NCBI GenBank assembly: GCA_016871275.1
Contig: VFZG01000018.1
Span: forward strand, 1-64,000
Direction of reading: 5' to 3'
DNA length: 64,000 bases
From: Acidimicrobiia bacterium
GTDB lineage: Bacteria; Acidobacteriota; Vicinamibacteria; Vicinamibacterales; UBA2999
Position numbers and translations under genes: made by a program. The notes beneath the pieces were generated by a model. The model saw only the letters and a list, made by a program, of their open reading frames with translations. It was not told where the DNA came from and made no database searches. This document shows positions 7,750 through 16,583 of the stretch, in pieces. How positions within the stretch are numbered: the first letter of the stretch is position 1; the number at the start of each line of letters is the position of its first letter.

Positions 7750-8889
7750 TCAGTGCAGGAGCGCGCGCGTCACGTACGCACACGCGAAGCCGATGTAGTT
7801 GCCCATCGCATAGCCGAAGATGCCGACGATAATGCCCGGCGTGACGAGCGAGGGCCACTTCATCGACATCGAGAGGGCCAGCGCCGACCCGGGCCCGCCC
7901 ACGGCGGCCTGGCTGGCGATCGTGATCGTCGCCAGATCACGCCGCAGCAGCCATCCCCCGGCATAGACGATGACGGCATGCACGGCGATGATGGTCAGCA
8001 TGTAGGCGAACAGCATGAGGCCTGAAGTGCCCAGTTCGCTGATTACCGCCGAGGTGCCGATCACCACGAAGAACAGGTGCAGGGCAAAGTACGACAACAC
8101 CGTGGTGCCTTTCAGCTGGCGCACGGCGGGCACCTGCGCCACGATCAGGGCGAGCGTTGTCTGCCAAAGGACGGGGGGAAAACCCGGCAGCAGCGGCGCA
8201 AGCTGTGCGGACAGCCATAGAATCGCCAGAGGAAGGCCGGCCAGGATGGCCATCTCTGTAACACTGAGGTCGGCGTGCGACCAGGCATCGCGAATGCGCG
8301 CGCTTTCCCGCTCGGCCGCTTCTGGGTCGGTCGTCACCGCGCCGTTTCGGTAGAAGCGAGATAACAGGCCGAACAGCCCGACCTGCGCCAGCATCCAGGG
8401 CACCGTCGACAGGTTATCGGCCACCGAGGCGGCTGCAAAGATCGACGGCTCTGTTTCGAGTCCGCGGCCAATAGCCACAAAGTTCATCCCGCCGCCGACG
8501 AATGCCCCTGCGAACTGGCCAGACAGTTTCCACGTTTCCGGACCGAGAGCGTCAGCAAAGAGCAGGCCACCCGCAAGACCACCGGCAAAGCTGCCGACCA
8601 TCGCGAGCAGGTAGCAGATCACAATCGAACGGCCTGCGCGCTGCAGGTCGCGCAAGTCTGACGCGAGAATCACGAGCACGATCGCATACGGCACCGCGTA
8701 GGTGTTGACGCCGTCATAGGCCAGCGATGCGTGAGGCATGACGCCCGCATTCGACAGCACGATGCCCAGCAGCGTGCAGACGACCGCCGAGCTGATCTGC
8801 TGCACGGCCGGCACGCGGCGCTCGAGCCACCGCGAGAACGCGATCAGCCCGAGCATAAACGCCATGAGCGCCACCGGATCGTGAATCAT
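7750..8889 (-). CDS. DUF819-family integral membrane protein (putative transporter)
   Basis: The product is 379 residues with roughly ten to eleven hydrophobic segments. It belongs to the DUF819 (YjcL-like) family of uncharacterised transporters, distantly like sodium-coupled carriers. The glycine-rich GAFVGGGMNF and QAAVGGPGSALAL segments match the conserved discontinuous-helix regions. I start at ATG 8889, not at the upstream in-frame ATG, because TAGCAT lies eight bases before it (a leaderless-type -10) and the extra 22 residues are polar. It shares an operon with the SDR gene and diverges from the Tat-AtzG-like/amidase pair. It may import or export the substrate of this catabolic block. 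Confidence 0.8.
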   Translation of the reverse strand: MIHDPVALMAFMLGLIAFSRWLERRVPAVQQISSAVVCTLLGIVLSNAGVMPHASLAYDGVNTYAVPYAIVLVILASDLRDLQRAGRSIVICYLLAMVGSFAGGLAGGLLFADALGPETWKLSGQFAGAFVGGGMNFVAIGRGLETEPSIFAAASVADNLSTVPWMLAQVGLFGLLSRFYRNGAVTTDPEAAERESARIRDAWSHADLSVTEMAILAGLPLAILWLSAQLAPLLPGFPPVLWQTTLALIVAQVPAVRQLKGTTVLSYFALHLFFVVIGTSAVISELGTSGLMLFAYMLTIIAVHAVIVYAGGWLLRRDLATITIASQAAVGGPGSALALSMSMKWPSLVTPGIIVGIFGYAMGNYIGFACAYVTRALLH

Positions 8890-8897
8890 GCGCCGCC

Positions 8898-8903
8898 ATG
8901 CTA
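8898..8903 (-). promoter_or_regulatory. -10-like box TAGCAT for DUF819 gene
   Basis: TAGCAT (minus strand) ends eight bases before the ATG at 8889, with no Shine-Dalgarno between. Its spacing matches eleven other start sites in this window, so a leaderless transcript is inferred. Confidence 0.4.
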
Positions 8904-8921
8904 CTGGAGTGATGATTCCAC

Positions 8922-8927
8922 TACAAT
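8922..8927 (+). promoter_or_regulatory. -10-like box TACAAT for Tat/AtzG-like gene
   Basis: TACAAT ends eight bases before the ATG at 8936 and no Shine-Dalgarno is present. Together with 8898-8903 this forms a very compact back-to-back promoter pair inside 46 bases. Confidence 0.5.
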
Positions 8928-8935
8928 GCCGCGCT

Positions 8936-9217
8936 ATGGAGACATCCCGACGCAACTTTGCCGCCCTGCTCGGTGCCCTGGCCGCCGCCCCGCTGTGGGA
9001 TCAGGCGGTCGCCGAGGCGCAGACACAGGGCACGGTCACAGCCGACACGCTCAGGGCGCTGCTCGATGCGCAGGGCGGGGCCGGCATCTTCGCCGACCCG
9101 GCGCGCTTTGCTGAACTGCAGAGCGCGGTCACGCGTTCAGCCATCATCGTCGCGGCCCTGCGCGCCTTCGATGTGCCGGCGGATGTCCCCCCGGCCGTCA
9201 TGTTCAGTCGGAGCTGA
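8936..9217 (+). CDS. Small Tat-signal protein with AtzG-like (DUF4089) C-terminus
   Basis: The product is 93 residues. The N-terminus METSRRNFAALLGALAAA is a twin-arginine signal (SRRNF followed by a hydrophobic stretch). The C-terminal part, ending VPADVPPAVMFSRS after an Ala/Val-rich helix, resembles the AtzG/DUF4089 proteins that form a complex with AtzE-type amidases. The gene ends three bases before the amidase start, the same arrangement as atzG-atzE. I infer it is a partner subunit of that amidase carrying the export signal. The first 16 in-frame residues upstream are rejected because a TACAAT box and the Tat motif both fit ATG 8936. Confidence 0.6.
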   Translation: METSRRNFAALLGALAAAPLWDQAVAEAQTQGTVTADTLRALLDAQGGAGIFADPARFAELQSAVTRSAIIVAALRAFDVPADVPPAVMFSRS

Positions 9218-9220
9218 GCC

Positions 9221-10678
9221 ATGGCCGACGAACTCTGGTTCCAGTCGATTGCCGAATTGTCGCGCCAGCTCGCCGCGCGCACCCTGTCGTCGGTGGCGCT
9301 GACCCGTGCCTATCTCGATCGCATCGAGCGGCTCGACACGCCGCCGTTTCCGCTGCCGGCCGGTCCGCAGGATCGTCCCGGTGATCGGCTCGCCTCGGTC
9401 ACCACCGTGGTGCGCGAGCAGGCCCTCGCTGACGCGGCCGAGGCCGACCGTGCCCTCGCCGCCGGTCCGCCGAAGTCACCGCTCCACGGCATTCCCTACG
9501 GCGTCAAGGATCTGCTCGACACCCGCGGCGTGCGTACCACTTGGGGCTCACAGGTCTTCGCCTCGCGCGTATCCGACCGAGACGCCGCCGTCGTGGAACG
9601 GCTGCGGGCCGCTGGTGCCGTGCTCATTGGCAAGATGACGACAGCCGAGTTTGCCGGGGGCAGTATCAGTACAGCTCTGAACCCGTGGAAGCTCGACCGC
9701 TCGACGCAAGGCTCATCGAGCGGCACCGTCGTCGGGGTGGTGGCCGGCCTTATCGGATTCGGCATCGGCACCGAAACGGGTGGGTCGATTGTCTTCCCCG
9801 CCTCGGCGGTCGGCGCGACGGGCCTGCGGCCGACGTTTGGCCGGGTGAGCCGCTTCGGCTGCATGTCGCTGGCCTGGAGCCTCGACAAGATCGGGCCGGT
9901 CGCCCGGTCGGCCGAGGACTGCGGCGTCATTCTGCAGGCGATTGCCGGTGGCGACCCGCGCGACCCGGGCACCGCCGATCGGCCTTTTCAATTCAACACC
10001 ACACTGGGCTCGCTGAAGGGTGTGCGCATCGGCGTGCATCGGCCCGAGATTGATGCGCCAGAAGCTGCGCCAAACCGCCGGTCCTTCAATGACGCGCTCG
10101 CGGTGTTCCGTCGACTCGGTGCGACCGTCGAGGATTTTGTCCTGCCGGTACGCCCGTACTTCGAAGTGTTCATGCACCTCACGAGTGTGGAAAGCGCCGC
10201 ATCGTTCCGGCGCCTGTTCACGGACGGCTCAGTGAATGGCCTGTTTCCGTATAACTGGTCACGGCGCGCCGACTGGATGGCAGCCAGCATGGCCCCGGCC
10301 TACGACTATCTGCAGGCCCAGCGCATCCGTCAGCTCATCGTGATGGACGGCGATGCGCTGCTGCAGCGCTTTGACCTGGTGGTGTGCCCCACGTTCCCTG
10401 GGGGCGCCCCCGATCGCTACGCTCCGACGTCGCCACCGCTGCCGCCGCCGCCCGTGTCGCCGGCGCCGCCGCAGTTGCCGCGTCTCAACTGGGTGGGCAA
10501 CCTGTCGGGGCTGCCCGGCATGTCCTTTCCCTGCGGGTTCGACCCCGACGGCATGCCGCTCGCCCTGCATCTGATGGGTCGGCCCTGGGCGGAGCAGGCG
10601 GTGATTGACGCGGTCCGGCACTTCCAGCGCGACACCGACTGGCATACCCGGCGGCCACCCTATCCGTGGCGCGCCTGA
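9221..10678 (+). CDS. Amidase signature family hydrolase (GatA/AtzE-like)
   Basis: The product is 485 residues. The Ser-cisSer-Lys triad is complete: Lys96 in YGVKDLL, Ser165 in QGSSSG and nucleophile Ser189 in ETGGSI, with the canonical 24-residue Ser-Ser spacing. The family hydrolyses linear amides including carboxybiuret, allophanate and aryl-amides. It has no signal peptide of its own. Its neighbour three bases upstream is a Tat-tagged AtzG-like protein, so AtzE-type activity on a carbamoyl compound is plausible. A proline-rich loop near 405-425 is an unusual insertion. Specificity is not determined. Confidence 0.9.
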   Translation: MADELWFQSIAELSRQLAARTLSSVALTRAYLDRIERLDTPPFPLPAGPQDRPGDRLASVTTVVREQALADAAEADRALAAGPPKSPLHGIPYGVKDLLDTRGVRTTWGSQVFASRVSDRDAAVVERLRAAGAVLIGKMTTAEFAGGSISTALNPWKLDRSTQGSSSGTVVGVVAGLIGFGIGTETGGSIVFPASAVGATGLRPTFGRVSRFGCMSLAWSLDKIGPVARSAEDCGVILQAIAGGDPRDPGTADRPFQFNTTLGSLKGVRIGVHRPEIDAPEAAPNRRSFNDALAVFRRLGATVEDFVLPVRPYFEVFMHLTSVESAASFRRLFTDGSVNGLFPYNWSRRADWMAASMAPAYDYLQAQRIRQLIVMDGDALLQRFDLVVCPTFPGGAPDRYAPTSPPLPPPPVSPAPPQLPRLNWVGNLSGLPGMSFPCGFDPDGMPLALHLMGRPWAEQAVIDAVRHFQRDTDWHTRRPPYPWRA

Positions 10679-10742
10679 GGGACACATCGCTCTGAAGGCG
10701 GCCGACCATCGAGACCGGCAACTCGACCTGCACTTTCGTCGC

Positions 10743-10895
10743 CTAGCCGATTGCCGTGCCCACCTGGTGCGCGATCGCTTCGGCGGCCCAGCCGCGCGCC
10801 TCGAAGACGGCCATCGCCGTGCGGATGCCCGCCAGCGTGCCGGCAAGGCCCTGCGCTTCGTTGAAGGCCGGCACGAGCCCCGAGATCCGCACCAC
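10743..10895 (-). pseudogene. Unidentified gene remnant (C-terminal fragment)
   Basis: On the minus strand a frame ending at TAG 10743 reads as ordinary protein (VRISGLVPAFNEAQGLAG, then an amphipathic helix ending AHQVGTAIG). Upstream of about 10895 it degenerates into arginine/proline-rich shadow sequence without a start. It looks like the C-terminal 50 residues of a lost gene next to the P1 peptidase. I do not recognise the family. Confidence 0.3.
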
Positions 10896-10944
10896 TTCAC
10901 AATTAGGACGCCGCGGCGTTGGCCGCCGACCCGACGATCGCACG

Positions 10945-12138
10945 CTACTGCCTAAGCCGGTTGTATTTGCGCAGTGCCGCACGCAGGCCGTCGTGCGGCA
11001 GACGCTCCACGCGGCGGTTGTTGATCCCCGTCATGGTCTCTGCCGCCACGAGGGCGTTGATGATTGCCTCCTCCGTGGCCCAGGCGGTGGCATCGAAGAG
11101 CGGGCTGATCTCTTCGTTGGAGACCATCTGCAAAGCGGCCAGGCCGGAGGCCTTGAAGGCGTCGGGGTTGGCGGTGGAAAACGCCAGGAAGATATCGCCG
11201 GAGCCGTTGCCCGACAGGCCGCCGGTTCTCGCCATGCCAAGCGTGGCACGGCGTGCGAGCCGCTTCAATTGGTGCGGCATCAACGGCGCGTCGGTGGCCA
11301 CGACGATGATGATCGAACCCAGATCGCCGCGGGCCGGATCGGCCTCCAGCGCCGCCTGCTGCGGTGTCTGCGGAATCTCCTTGCCCACCGGCACCCCCGC
11401 CACCATCAGTTGCCCGCGGCGGCCGAAATTCGACTGCACGAGGACTCCCACGGTGTAGCTCGCGCCGTCGACCTTCACGACGCGCGATGAGGTGCCGATG
11501 CCTCCCTTGAAGCCGAAACACACCATGCCGGTGCCGCCGCCCACGTTGCCTTCCGCCAACATGCCGCCCTTCGCGGTATCAAGGGCTTCGAAGGCGTGCT
11601 GCGGCTTCACGTGGAAGCCGTTGATGTCGTTGAGCGCCCCGTCGTAGGTCTCGGCAACCACTGGCAGCGACCACCAGTAGCCTGAGGCGTCAGGCGGGCC
11701 GGTCCTGATCCGCCACTGAATGACCGCGTCGCGCACCACGCCCACGCTGTGGGTGTTGGTGATCATGACCGGACCTTCGAGGAATCCCGATTCTTCGAGC
11801 CACGTGGTGCCGGTCATCTCGCCGTTGCCGTTCTGGGAGTACCAGCCCGCAAACGACGGTTTGGCCATCGAATCGAGGCCACGCGGCATCACGGCCGTCA
11901 CCCCGGTGCGAACGGGCCCCTCGCCCGCCTTGAGAGTCCCCTGGCCGGAGATGATGGTCGAGTGACCCACGGTGACACCAGCCACGTCGGTAATCGCGTT
12001 GAGCGGACCGGGACTGCCGTCAAACGGCACCCCGAGGTCGCGCGCGCGAGGCGCTCGCTGACCGGACACCACCGGCGCCAGAAGCAGGGTGGCGGCCAGC
12101 ATCGAGGCCACCGTGGTGGGTGCGGTGAGTCGACTCAT
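10945..12138 (-). CDS. P1-family (S58, DmpA/BapA-like) aminopeptidase, exported
   Basis: The product is 397 residues including a signal peptide (hydrophobic segment, then LLAPVVSGQ). S58 enzymes are autoprocessed N-terminal-nucleophile hydrolases that release D-amino acids, beta-amino acids or esters from peptides. Family blocks are PGPLNAITDVAGVTVGH, TNTHSVG, GNVGGGTGM, FKGGIGTSSR and GVLVQSNFG; the self-cleavage serine lies in the last two blocks but I cannot say which. I start at ATG 12138, which has TACACT eight bases upstream; the TTG seven codons earlier would overlap that box. It joins several exported peptidases in this window. Confidence 0.9.
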   Translation of the reverse strand: MSRLTAPTTVASMLAATLLLAPVVSGQRAPRARDLGVPFDGSPGPLNAITDVAGVTVGHSTIISGQGTLKAGEGPVRTGVTAVMPRGLDSMAKPSFAGWYSQNGNGEMTGTTWLEESGFLEGPVMITNTHSVGVVRDAVIQWRIRTGPPDASGYWWSLPVVAETYDGALNDINGFHVKPQHAFEALDTAKGGMLAEGNVGGGTGMVCFGFKGGIGTSSRVVKVDGASYTVGVLVQSNFGRRGQLMVAGVPVGKEIPQTPQQAALEADPARGDLGSIIIVVATDAPLMPHQLKRLARRATLGMARTGGLSGNGSGDIFLAFSTANPDAFKASGLAALQMVSNEEISPLFDATAWATEEAIINALVAAETMTGINNRRVERLPHDGLRAALRKYNRLRQ

Positions 12139-12146
12139 GTGGGCAA

Positions 12147-12152
12147 AGTGTA
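12147..12152 (-). promoter_or_regulatory. -10-like box TACACT for P1 peptidase gene
   Basis: TACACT on the minus strand ends eight bases before ATG 12138. No Shine-Dalgarno is present, consistent with a leaderless start. Confidence 0.45.
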
Positions 12153-12481
12153 ACGCCAATATGCCTAGCGGGCGTGAGGGCGGGCGCCGCGCCCATCACC
12201 GCTGCACGCTGAGGCGCTGACGCAGGTCGTCGAGTCCGATCGTGGCCCCGTCCTCAGGCTCCCCCCGCACCTCGTCTTCGTGGTCCAAGTGGTCTGGTTC
12301 ACGCTGTCGTTCGCGGTGGTGGCGCGCCTGATGATCTGGCCCTGTCTGTCGAGGAGTTGCTCCGTATCTCCGCGCCTTCCTGGAGCCTTTCGAAAGCACC
12401 GCGGAGACAGGGAGCCACGCAGCTACGCAGGAAACGCCAGTGCCGCTGAGCGGCACAATCGAGCGCCCCGTCGCCATCCGC
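12153..12481. other. Intergenic region with a short gene-tail remnant and a hairpin
   Basis: No intact gene is seen. A minus-strand frame at 12196-12300 ends DDLRQRLSVQR and reads like the tail of a lost protein, but has no body. GTGCCGC (12440-12446) and GCGGCAC (12450-12456) form a tight seven-base hairpin with a TGA loop about 40 bases before the CocE-type gene; its role is unknown. Confidence 0.35.
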
Positions 12482-12487
12482 TACAAT
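12482..12487 (+). promoter_or_regulatory. -10-like box TACAAT for CocE/S15 hydrolase gene
   Basis: TACAAT ends seven bases before ATG 12495. The other in-frame ATG (12486) lies within this box, so the box helps decide the start. Confidence 0.5.
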
Positions 12488-12494
12488 GCGCGGC

Positions 12495-14303
12495 ATGCGG
12501 CGGCTTGCCCTGCTCCTGGCCCTATGCGCGCTGGCGACGCCCCTGGCGCGACAGGCGCCGGCGAATCTCGTCATCGAGAAGAACGTCGAGGCGCGCATGC
12601 GCGACGGCGTCGTGCTGCGCGCGGACGTCTATCGCCCGGCCGGCGGGGGACGGCGCCCGGCACTGCTGCAGCGCACGCCGTATTCGAAGAATCCGGGGAC
12701 GGCCGACAGCCAGTTCCATCGCCTGGCCCGCGCCGGCTTCGTGGTGGTCGTGCAGGACACGCGCGGACGCTACATGTCGGACGGCGTCGCAGTGCCGCAC
12801 GATGAAGGCGCCGACGGCTACGACACGATCGAGTGGGTGGCGACGCGGCCGGACGTGGACGGCCGCGTCGGGATGTTCGGCGGCAGCTACAGTGCAACGG
12901 TGCAGCTGCTCGCGGCGCCCCTCAGACCGCCGCATCTCGTGGCGCTCTTTCCGTCGGCGTCGTATGCGAGCCGCTACGACATGGTGTTCCAGGGCGGCGC
13001 GTTCTACCTGGGAGACGGCCTGTCGTGGAGCCTCGGCCAGGCCAAGGACGTCCGCCGACGGATGCTCGAGCCGCAGGCGAACCGCGACGGTGAACTCGGC
13101 CTCTCGCCGGAGGAGCGCAAGCAGTTGCAGGGCGAGTGGTATCGCCACCTGCCGCTCAATACGATCGAAGCGCTGCAACTGCGCCGCTATTCACCCGGGT
13201 ACTTCGAGTTGCTGCAACGTCCCTCGTACGACACGTTCTGGACGACGTTCGACGTCGCGGCGAAACACCCGCAGTTCGAGGTGCCGGCGTATCACCTGAC
13301 CGGCTGGTACGACAGCCTGCTGAACGGCACACTCGCCAACTTCAGCGGGCTCCGCGCCAACGCCGGCACCGAGCACGCGCGCCGCAACCAGCGGCTCATC
13401 GTCGGTCCATGGACGCATGCCCGGCCCACCAGCACCACCACGAAGATCGGTGCCGTGGACTTCGGGCCGGACGCCGGCTTCGATTCCGAGGGCCTGATCG
13501 TCGGATGGTTTCGTCACTGGATGTCCTCGGGAAGGTCCCCAGTCGAGCCAGGGCAAGACAAATCGACGGCGGCGGACTGGCCGGGCGCATGGGTGCGGCT
13601 CTTCCTGATGGGCGAGAACCGCTGGCGCGACGAGCAGGAGTGGCCGCTCCGCCGCGCCCAGCCAACGCCGTTCTACCTGCACAGCGCCCGCGGCGCCAAT
13701 GGTCTCGACGGCGATGGCCGGCTCAACCGTTCGGCCCCCGCCAGTGGTGCGGCATTATCCGACACGTTCACCTACGATCCCGCGAAGCCGGTGCCCACCG
13801 GCCTCTCCGGCGCCTACTCACGGATGCCCGTCGACCGCCGCGAGATCCAGCAGCGTTCGGACGTCCTCGTCTACACGTCCGAGCCTCTTGCGGCGCCACT
13901 CGAAGTTACCGGACCGATTACCGCCGTGCTCTACATCGCCTCGTCGGCGAAAGACACGGATTTCACTGCTGCGGTCAGTGACGTGCAGCCCGATGGCACC
14001 GCCCGCGCGCTCACCGACGGCATCCTCCGCGCCCGCTATCGGAAGAGCAAGACCACGCCCGAGCTGCTGGTCCCGGGCGCGCGCTACGAAGTGCGCATCG
14101 ATGTCGGCGCCACCGGCAACGTCTTCCTGCCAGGGCATCGCATCCGTCTCGAAGTCTCAAGCAGCAACTTTCCGCGCTACGACCGCAACCCGAACACCGG
14201 TGCACCGTTTGCGACCGATGCCACCACCGTGACCGCGCGGCAGACGGTGTTCCATGCGCCGGATGCGGCGTCGCACCTCATCCTGCCGGTGATTCCACGA
14301 TGA
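12495..14303 (+). CDS. CocE/NonD-family (X-Pro dipeptidyl-peptidase S15) serine hydrolase, exported
   Basis: The product is 602 residues with an N-terminal signal peptide (RRLALLLALCALATPLA). The alpha/beta-hydrolase domain has the nucleophile Ser131 in GGSYSA, the acid in HLTGWYD and the histidine in GPWTHA. The C-terminal third is the jelly-roll domain of S15/CocE proteins, ending PRYDRN and a late TVFHAPDAASHLILPV. Members cleave X-Pro peptides, glutaryl amides or esters. The stop overlaps the start of the M28 carboxypeptidase gene (ATGA), so the two are translated together and probably act on the same periplasmic peptides. Confidence 0.88.
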   Translation: MRRLALLLALCALATPLARQAPANLVIEKNVEARMRDGVVLRADVYRPAGGGRRPALLQRTPYSKNPGTADSQFHRLARAGFVVVVQDTRGRYMSDGVAVPHDEGADGYDTIEWVATRPDVDGRVGMFGGSYSATVQLLAAPLRPPHLVALFPSASYASRYDMVFQGGAFYLGDGLSWSLGQAKDVRRRMLEPQANRDGELGLSPEERKQLQGEWYRHLPLNTIEALQLRRYSPGYFELLQRPSYDTFWTTFDVAAKHPQFEVPAYHLTGWYDSLLNGTLANFSGLRANAGTEHARRNQRLIVGPWTHARPTSTTTKIGAVDFGPDAGFDSEGLIVGWFRHWMSSGRSPVEPGQDKSTAADWPGAWVRLFLMGENRWRDEQEWPLRRAQPTPFYLHSARGANGLDGDGRLNRSAPASGAALSDTFTYDPAKPVPTGLSGAYSRMPVDRREIQQRSDVLVYTSEPLAAPLEVTGPITAVLYIASSAKDTDFTAAVSDVQPDGTARALTDGILRARYRKSKTTPELLVPGARYEVRIDVGATGNVFLPGHRIRLEVSSSNFPRYDRNPNTGAPFATDATTVTARQTVFHAPDAASHLILPVIPR

Positions 14304-16465
14304 TCTGTCACACGCTGCCGCGCGCCGCGGCGCTGCTGTGCCTGGCGCCGGCGTTTGCCGCCTGCTTGCAGAACAACATCTCCCCGGCAGGCGAACTACC
14401 CACGCGCGTCAAGCTTGGCTATACCGTGGCGTCGTCGGCCGCGCAGCAACAGCTGGAGACGCGGTTTCGGCAAGGCGTCTCCGCGGACTCGATGTCCGCC
14501 CTGCACAAGCCACTCACCGCGCGGCCACATCCCGCAGGTTCGGCGGGCACGCAGGACGTCGTTCGCTATCTCCAGCAGACGCTGGCGGGTTACGGGCTCG
14601 ACGTGCAGACCCACGAATATCAGGTGCTGCTCGCAAAGCCGAAGGCGATCGCGATCACGATGACGGCGCCGGCACGACGCGCGCTCAGCATCGACGAGCC
14701 GGCGATCCCCGAAGATCCGACGTCGTCGCATCCCGAACTCGGCGGCGGCTACGTGGCCTATTCGGCCTCAGGCACAGCCGAGGGTCAGGTGGTCTACGTC
14801 AACTACGGCCTGCCGGCCGACTACGCCGAACTGGCCACACTCGGCGTGTCCGTCAAGGGGAAGATCGCGCTCGCGCGCTACGGACGCAGCCATCGCGCCG
14901 TCAAGACGCACACGGCGGAACGGGCTGGCGCCCGCGCGGTCATCCTGTACAGCGATCCCGGCGACGACGGCGAGGCCAAAGGACCTGCGTGGCCGAAGGG
15001 CTACTGGCGAGGTCAGCACATGCTGCAGCGCGGCAACGCGAAGTACAGCTGGTACTGGCACGGCGATCCGCTGACGCCGGGTGTCGGCGCGACCAAAGAC
15101 GCCGTGCGGATTCCCGAAGCCACGGCGCCGACCCTGCCGAAGATCCCCGTGGTCGTCGTGAGCTGGGGCGAAGCGCAGCACCTCATGGCGGCGCTCGGCG
15201 GCCCGAACGCGCCGGAACGTTTCCATGGCGGGCTGCGCATGCCCTACAAAGTGGGGCCCGGCCCTGCGGCCGTGCGGGTGCAGGTCGAGATGGATCAGGG
15301 GTTGCGCCCGATCTACGACGTCGTCGCGTCGCTCAGGGGTGCGAGCACGCCGGAGCGCTCGATCCTCTTCGGCACACACCACGACGCCTGGACGTTCGGC
15401 GGCGTCGATCCGGGCACCGGCGCGACGGCCCTGCTCGAAGTGGCGAAGGGGCTCGGTCAGCTCGCGAAAACCGGATGGAAGCCGTCGCGCACGATCGCGT
15501 TTGCGTTCTGGGACGCCGAGGAATTCGGTCTTGTCGGCTCCACCGAGTATGCGGAAGCCCTCAGCGCACAGCTCCAGGAGCAGCTCATCATGTACGTGAA
15601 CATCGACATGTACATGAAGGGACGTTTCGATCCGGGCGGTGTGCCGTCACTCGCGGCGTTCGTAGCGGATGTGGCGAAAGACGTGCCTGAAGGGGACGCG
15701 ACGGTGTACGAGCGTTGGAAGGTGTCGGAGGCGGCGCGGCAGAAGGTGACGGATACGTCGGCGTTTACGCCGGACCTCGAAGCGCTCGGCAGCGGCGCCG
15801 ACTTCGTGCCCTTTCAGGATCATCTGGCCGTGCCGACGATGGCGATCGAGTTCATTGGCGACAACGGCTACGGCTTCGGCACCTATCACTCGAACTACGA
15901 CTCGCGTGCCTACGTCGAGCAGATCGCCGACCCTGGCTTCACGCAGGGCGTGCTGATGGCACAGGTGCTCGGCACGATGGCGCTCCGGATGAGCGAGGCC
16001 GAGGTGCTGCCGTTCCGCTTCTCGCACTACGCCACGAAACTGCTCGACGCGGTGGACGCCGCCTCCGGCTGGTCACGCGACGCAGGTGTGGCGATGGACG
16101 CGGCGCCGCTCAGGGACCGCGCCGAGGCCGTGCGTGTCGCGTCGGTGGCGCTCGAACAGGCCATCGATGCGGCGCTGGCCGTCGGCGGGGTGTCTTCGTC
16201 CGCCCGGGCCGCGCTCAACGACCGGCTGAGCCGCATGGAGCAGACGCTGGCCGATGACGACGGCGCCGCTGACACGAAGTGGTACCGCCACGTGTTCTAC
16301 GGCTGGAACATCTACTCGCTCTACGACGGACAGCCGTTGCCGGGGCTGGCCGAGGCGTTCCGGCTGAAGGACGCCGCCCGCGTCACCCACGAACTCGGGC
16401 GCATCCAGCGCGCGCTGGATCGGATGCACGGCGAGCTGCTGGCGGCGCGCCGGCTGGTGAATTAG
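14300..16465 (+). CDS. M28B metallopeptidase, glutamate carboxypeptidase II (folate hydrolase)-like lipoprotein
   Basis: The product is 721 residues. A lipoprotein-type signal ends AFAAC with Cys22. The layout follows human GCPII/NAALADase: a protease domain split by a PA domain, then a transferrin-receptor-like dimerisation domain. The co-catalytic zinc site is visible: the His of THHDAW, the Asp of VDPGTG, the Glu pair in DAEEFG, the Asp of NIDMYM and the His of TYHSNYDS. GCPII removes C-terminal glutamate from N-acyl-Asp-Glu peptides and gamma-linked poly-glutamates. Bacterial members are mostly uncharacterised, so glutamate specificity is not assured. It overlaps the upstream S15-type gene by four bases. 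Confidence 0.9.
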   Translation: MICHTLPRAAALLCLAPAFAACLQNNISPAGELPTRVKLGYTVASSAAQQQLETRFRQGVSADSMSALHKPLTARPHPAGSAGTQDVVRYLQQTLAGYGLDVQTHEYQVLLAKPKAIAITMTAPARRALSIDEPAIPEDPTSSHPELGGGYVAYSASGTAEGQVVYVNYGLPADYAELATLGVSVKGKIALARYGRSHRAVKTHTAERAGARAVILYSDPGDDGEAKGPAWPKGYWRGQHMLQRGNAKYSWYWHGDPLTPGVGATKDAVRIPEATAPTLPKIPVVVVSWGEAQHLMAALGGPNAPERFHGGLRMPYKVGPGPAAVRVQVEMDQGLRPIYDVVASLRGASTPERSILFGTHHDAWTFGGVDPGTGATALLEVAKGLGQLAKTGWKPSRTIAFAFWDAEEFGLVGSTEYAEALSAQLQEQLIMYVNIDMYMKGRFDPGGVPSLAAFVADVAKDVPEGDATVYERWKVSEAARQKVTDTSAFTPDLEALGSGADFVPFQDHLAVPTMAIEFIGDNGYGFGTYHSNYDSRAYVEQIADPGFTQGVLMAQVLGTMALRMSEAEVLPFRFSHYATKLLDAVDAASGWSRDAGVAMDAAPLRDRAEAVRVASVALEQAIDAALAVGGVSSSARAALNDRLSRMEQTLADDDGAADTKWYRHVFYGWNIYSLYDGQPLPGLAEAFRLKDAARVTHELGRIQRALDRMHGELLAARRLVN

Positions 16466-16484
16466 TCGCGGCGTCGTCCGGTCC

Positions 16485-16583
16485 CTACTTGTCGCCCAGG
16501 ATCTTGCGCAGGTACGTCTCGATCGTGTCGCTGATGGCGATCGTCATCAGGTCGTAACCAACGGCCAGCGGGCCGGCGTAGGT
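16485..16583 (-). pseudogene. Tail of an unidentified gene, fused to mobile-element remnant
   Basis: A minus-strand frame ending at TAG 16485 encodes about 33 protein-like residues (YAGPLAVGYDLMTI ... YLRKILGDK). Directly upstream the frame continues into intron-like sequence, so the body of the gene has been lost or replaced. The family is not recognised. Confidence 0.35.

Noticed and set aside
12196-12300. A small minus-strand gene ending DDLRQRLSVQR
   Set aside because: Only about 35 protein-like residues, no start or ribosome binding site; mentioned as a possible remnant only.
12486-12494. ATG 12486 as start of the CocE/S15 gene
   Set aside because: It lies inside the TACAAT box; ATG 12495 gives the same signal peptide with proper spacing.
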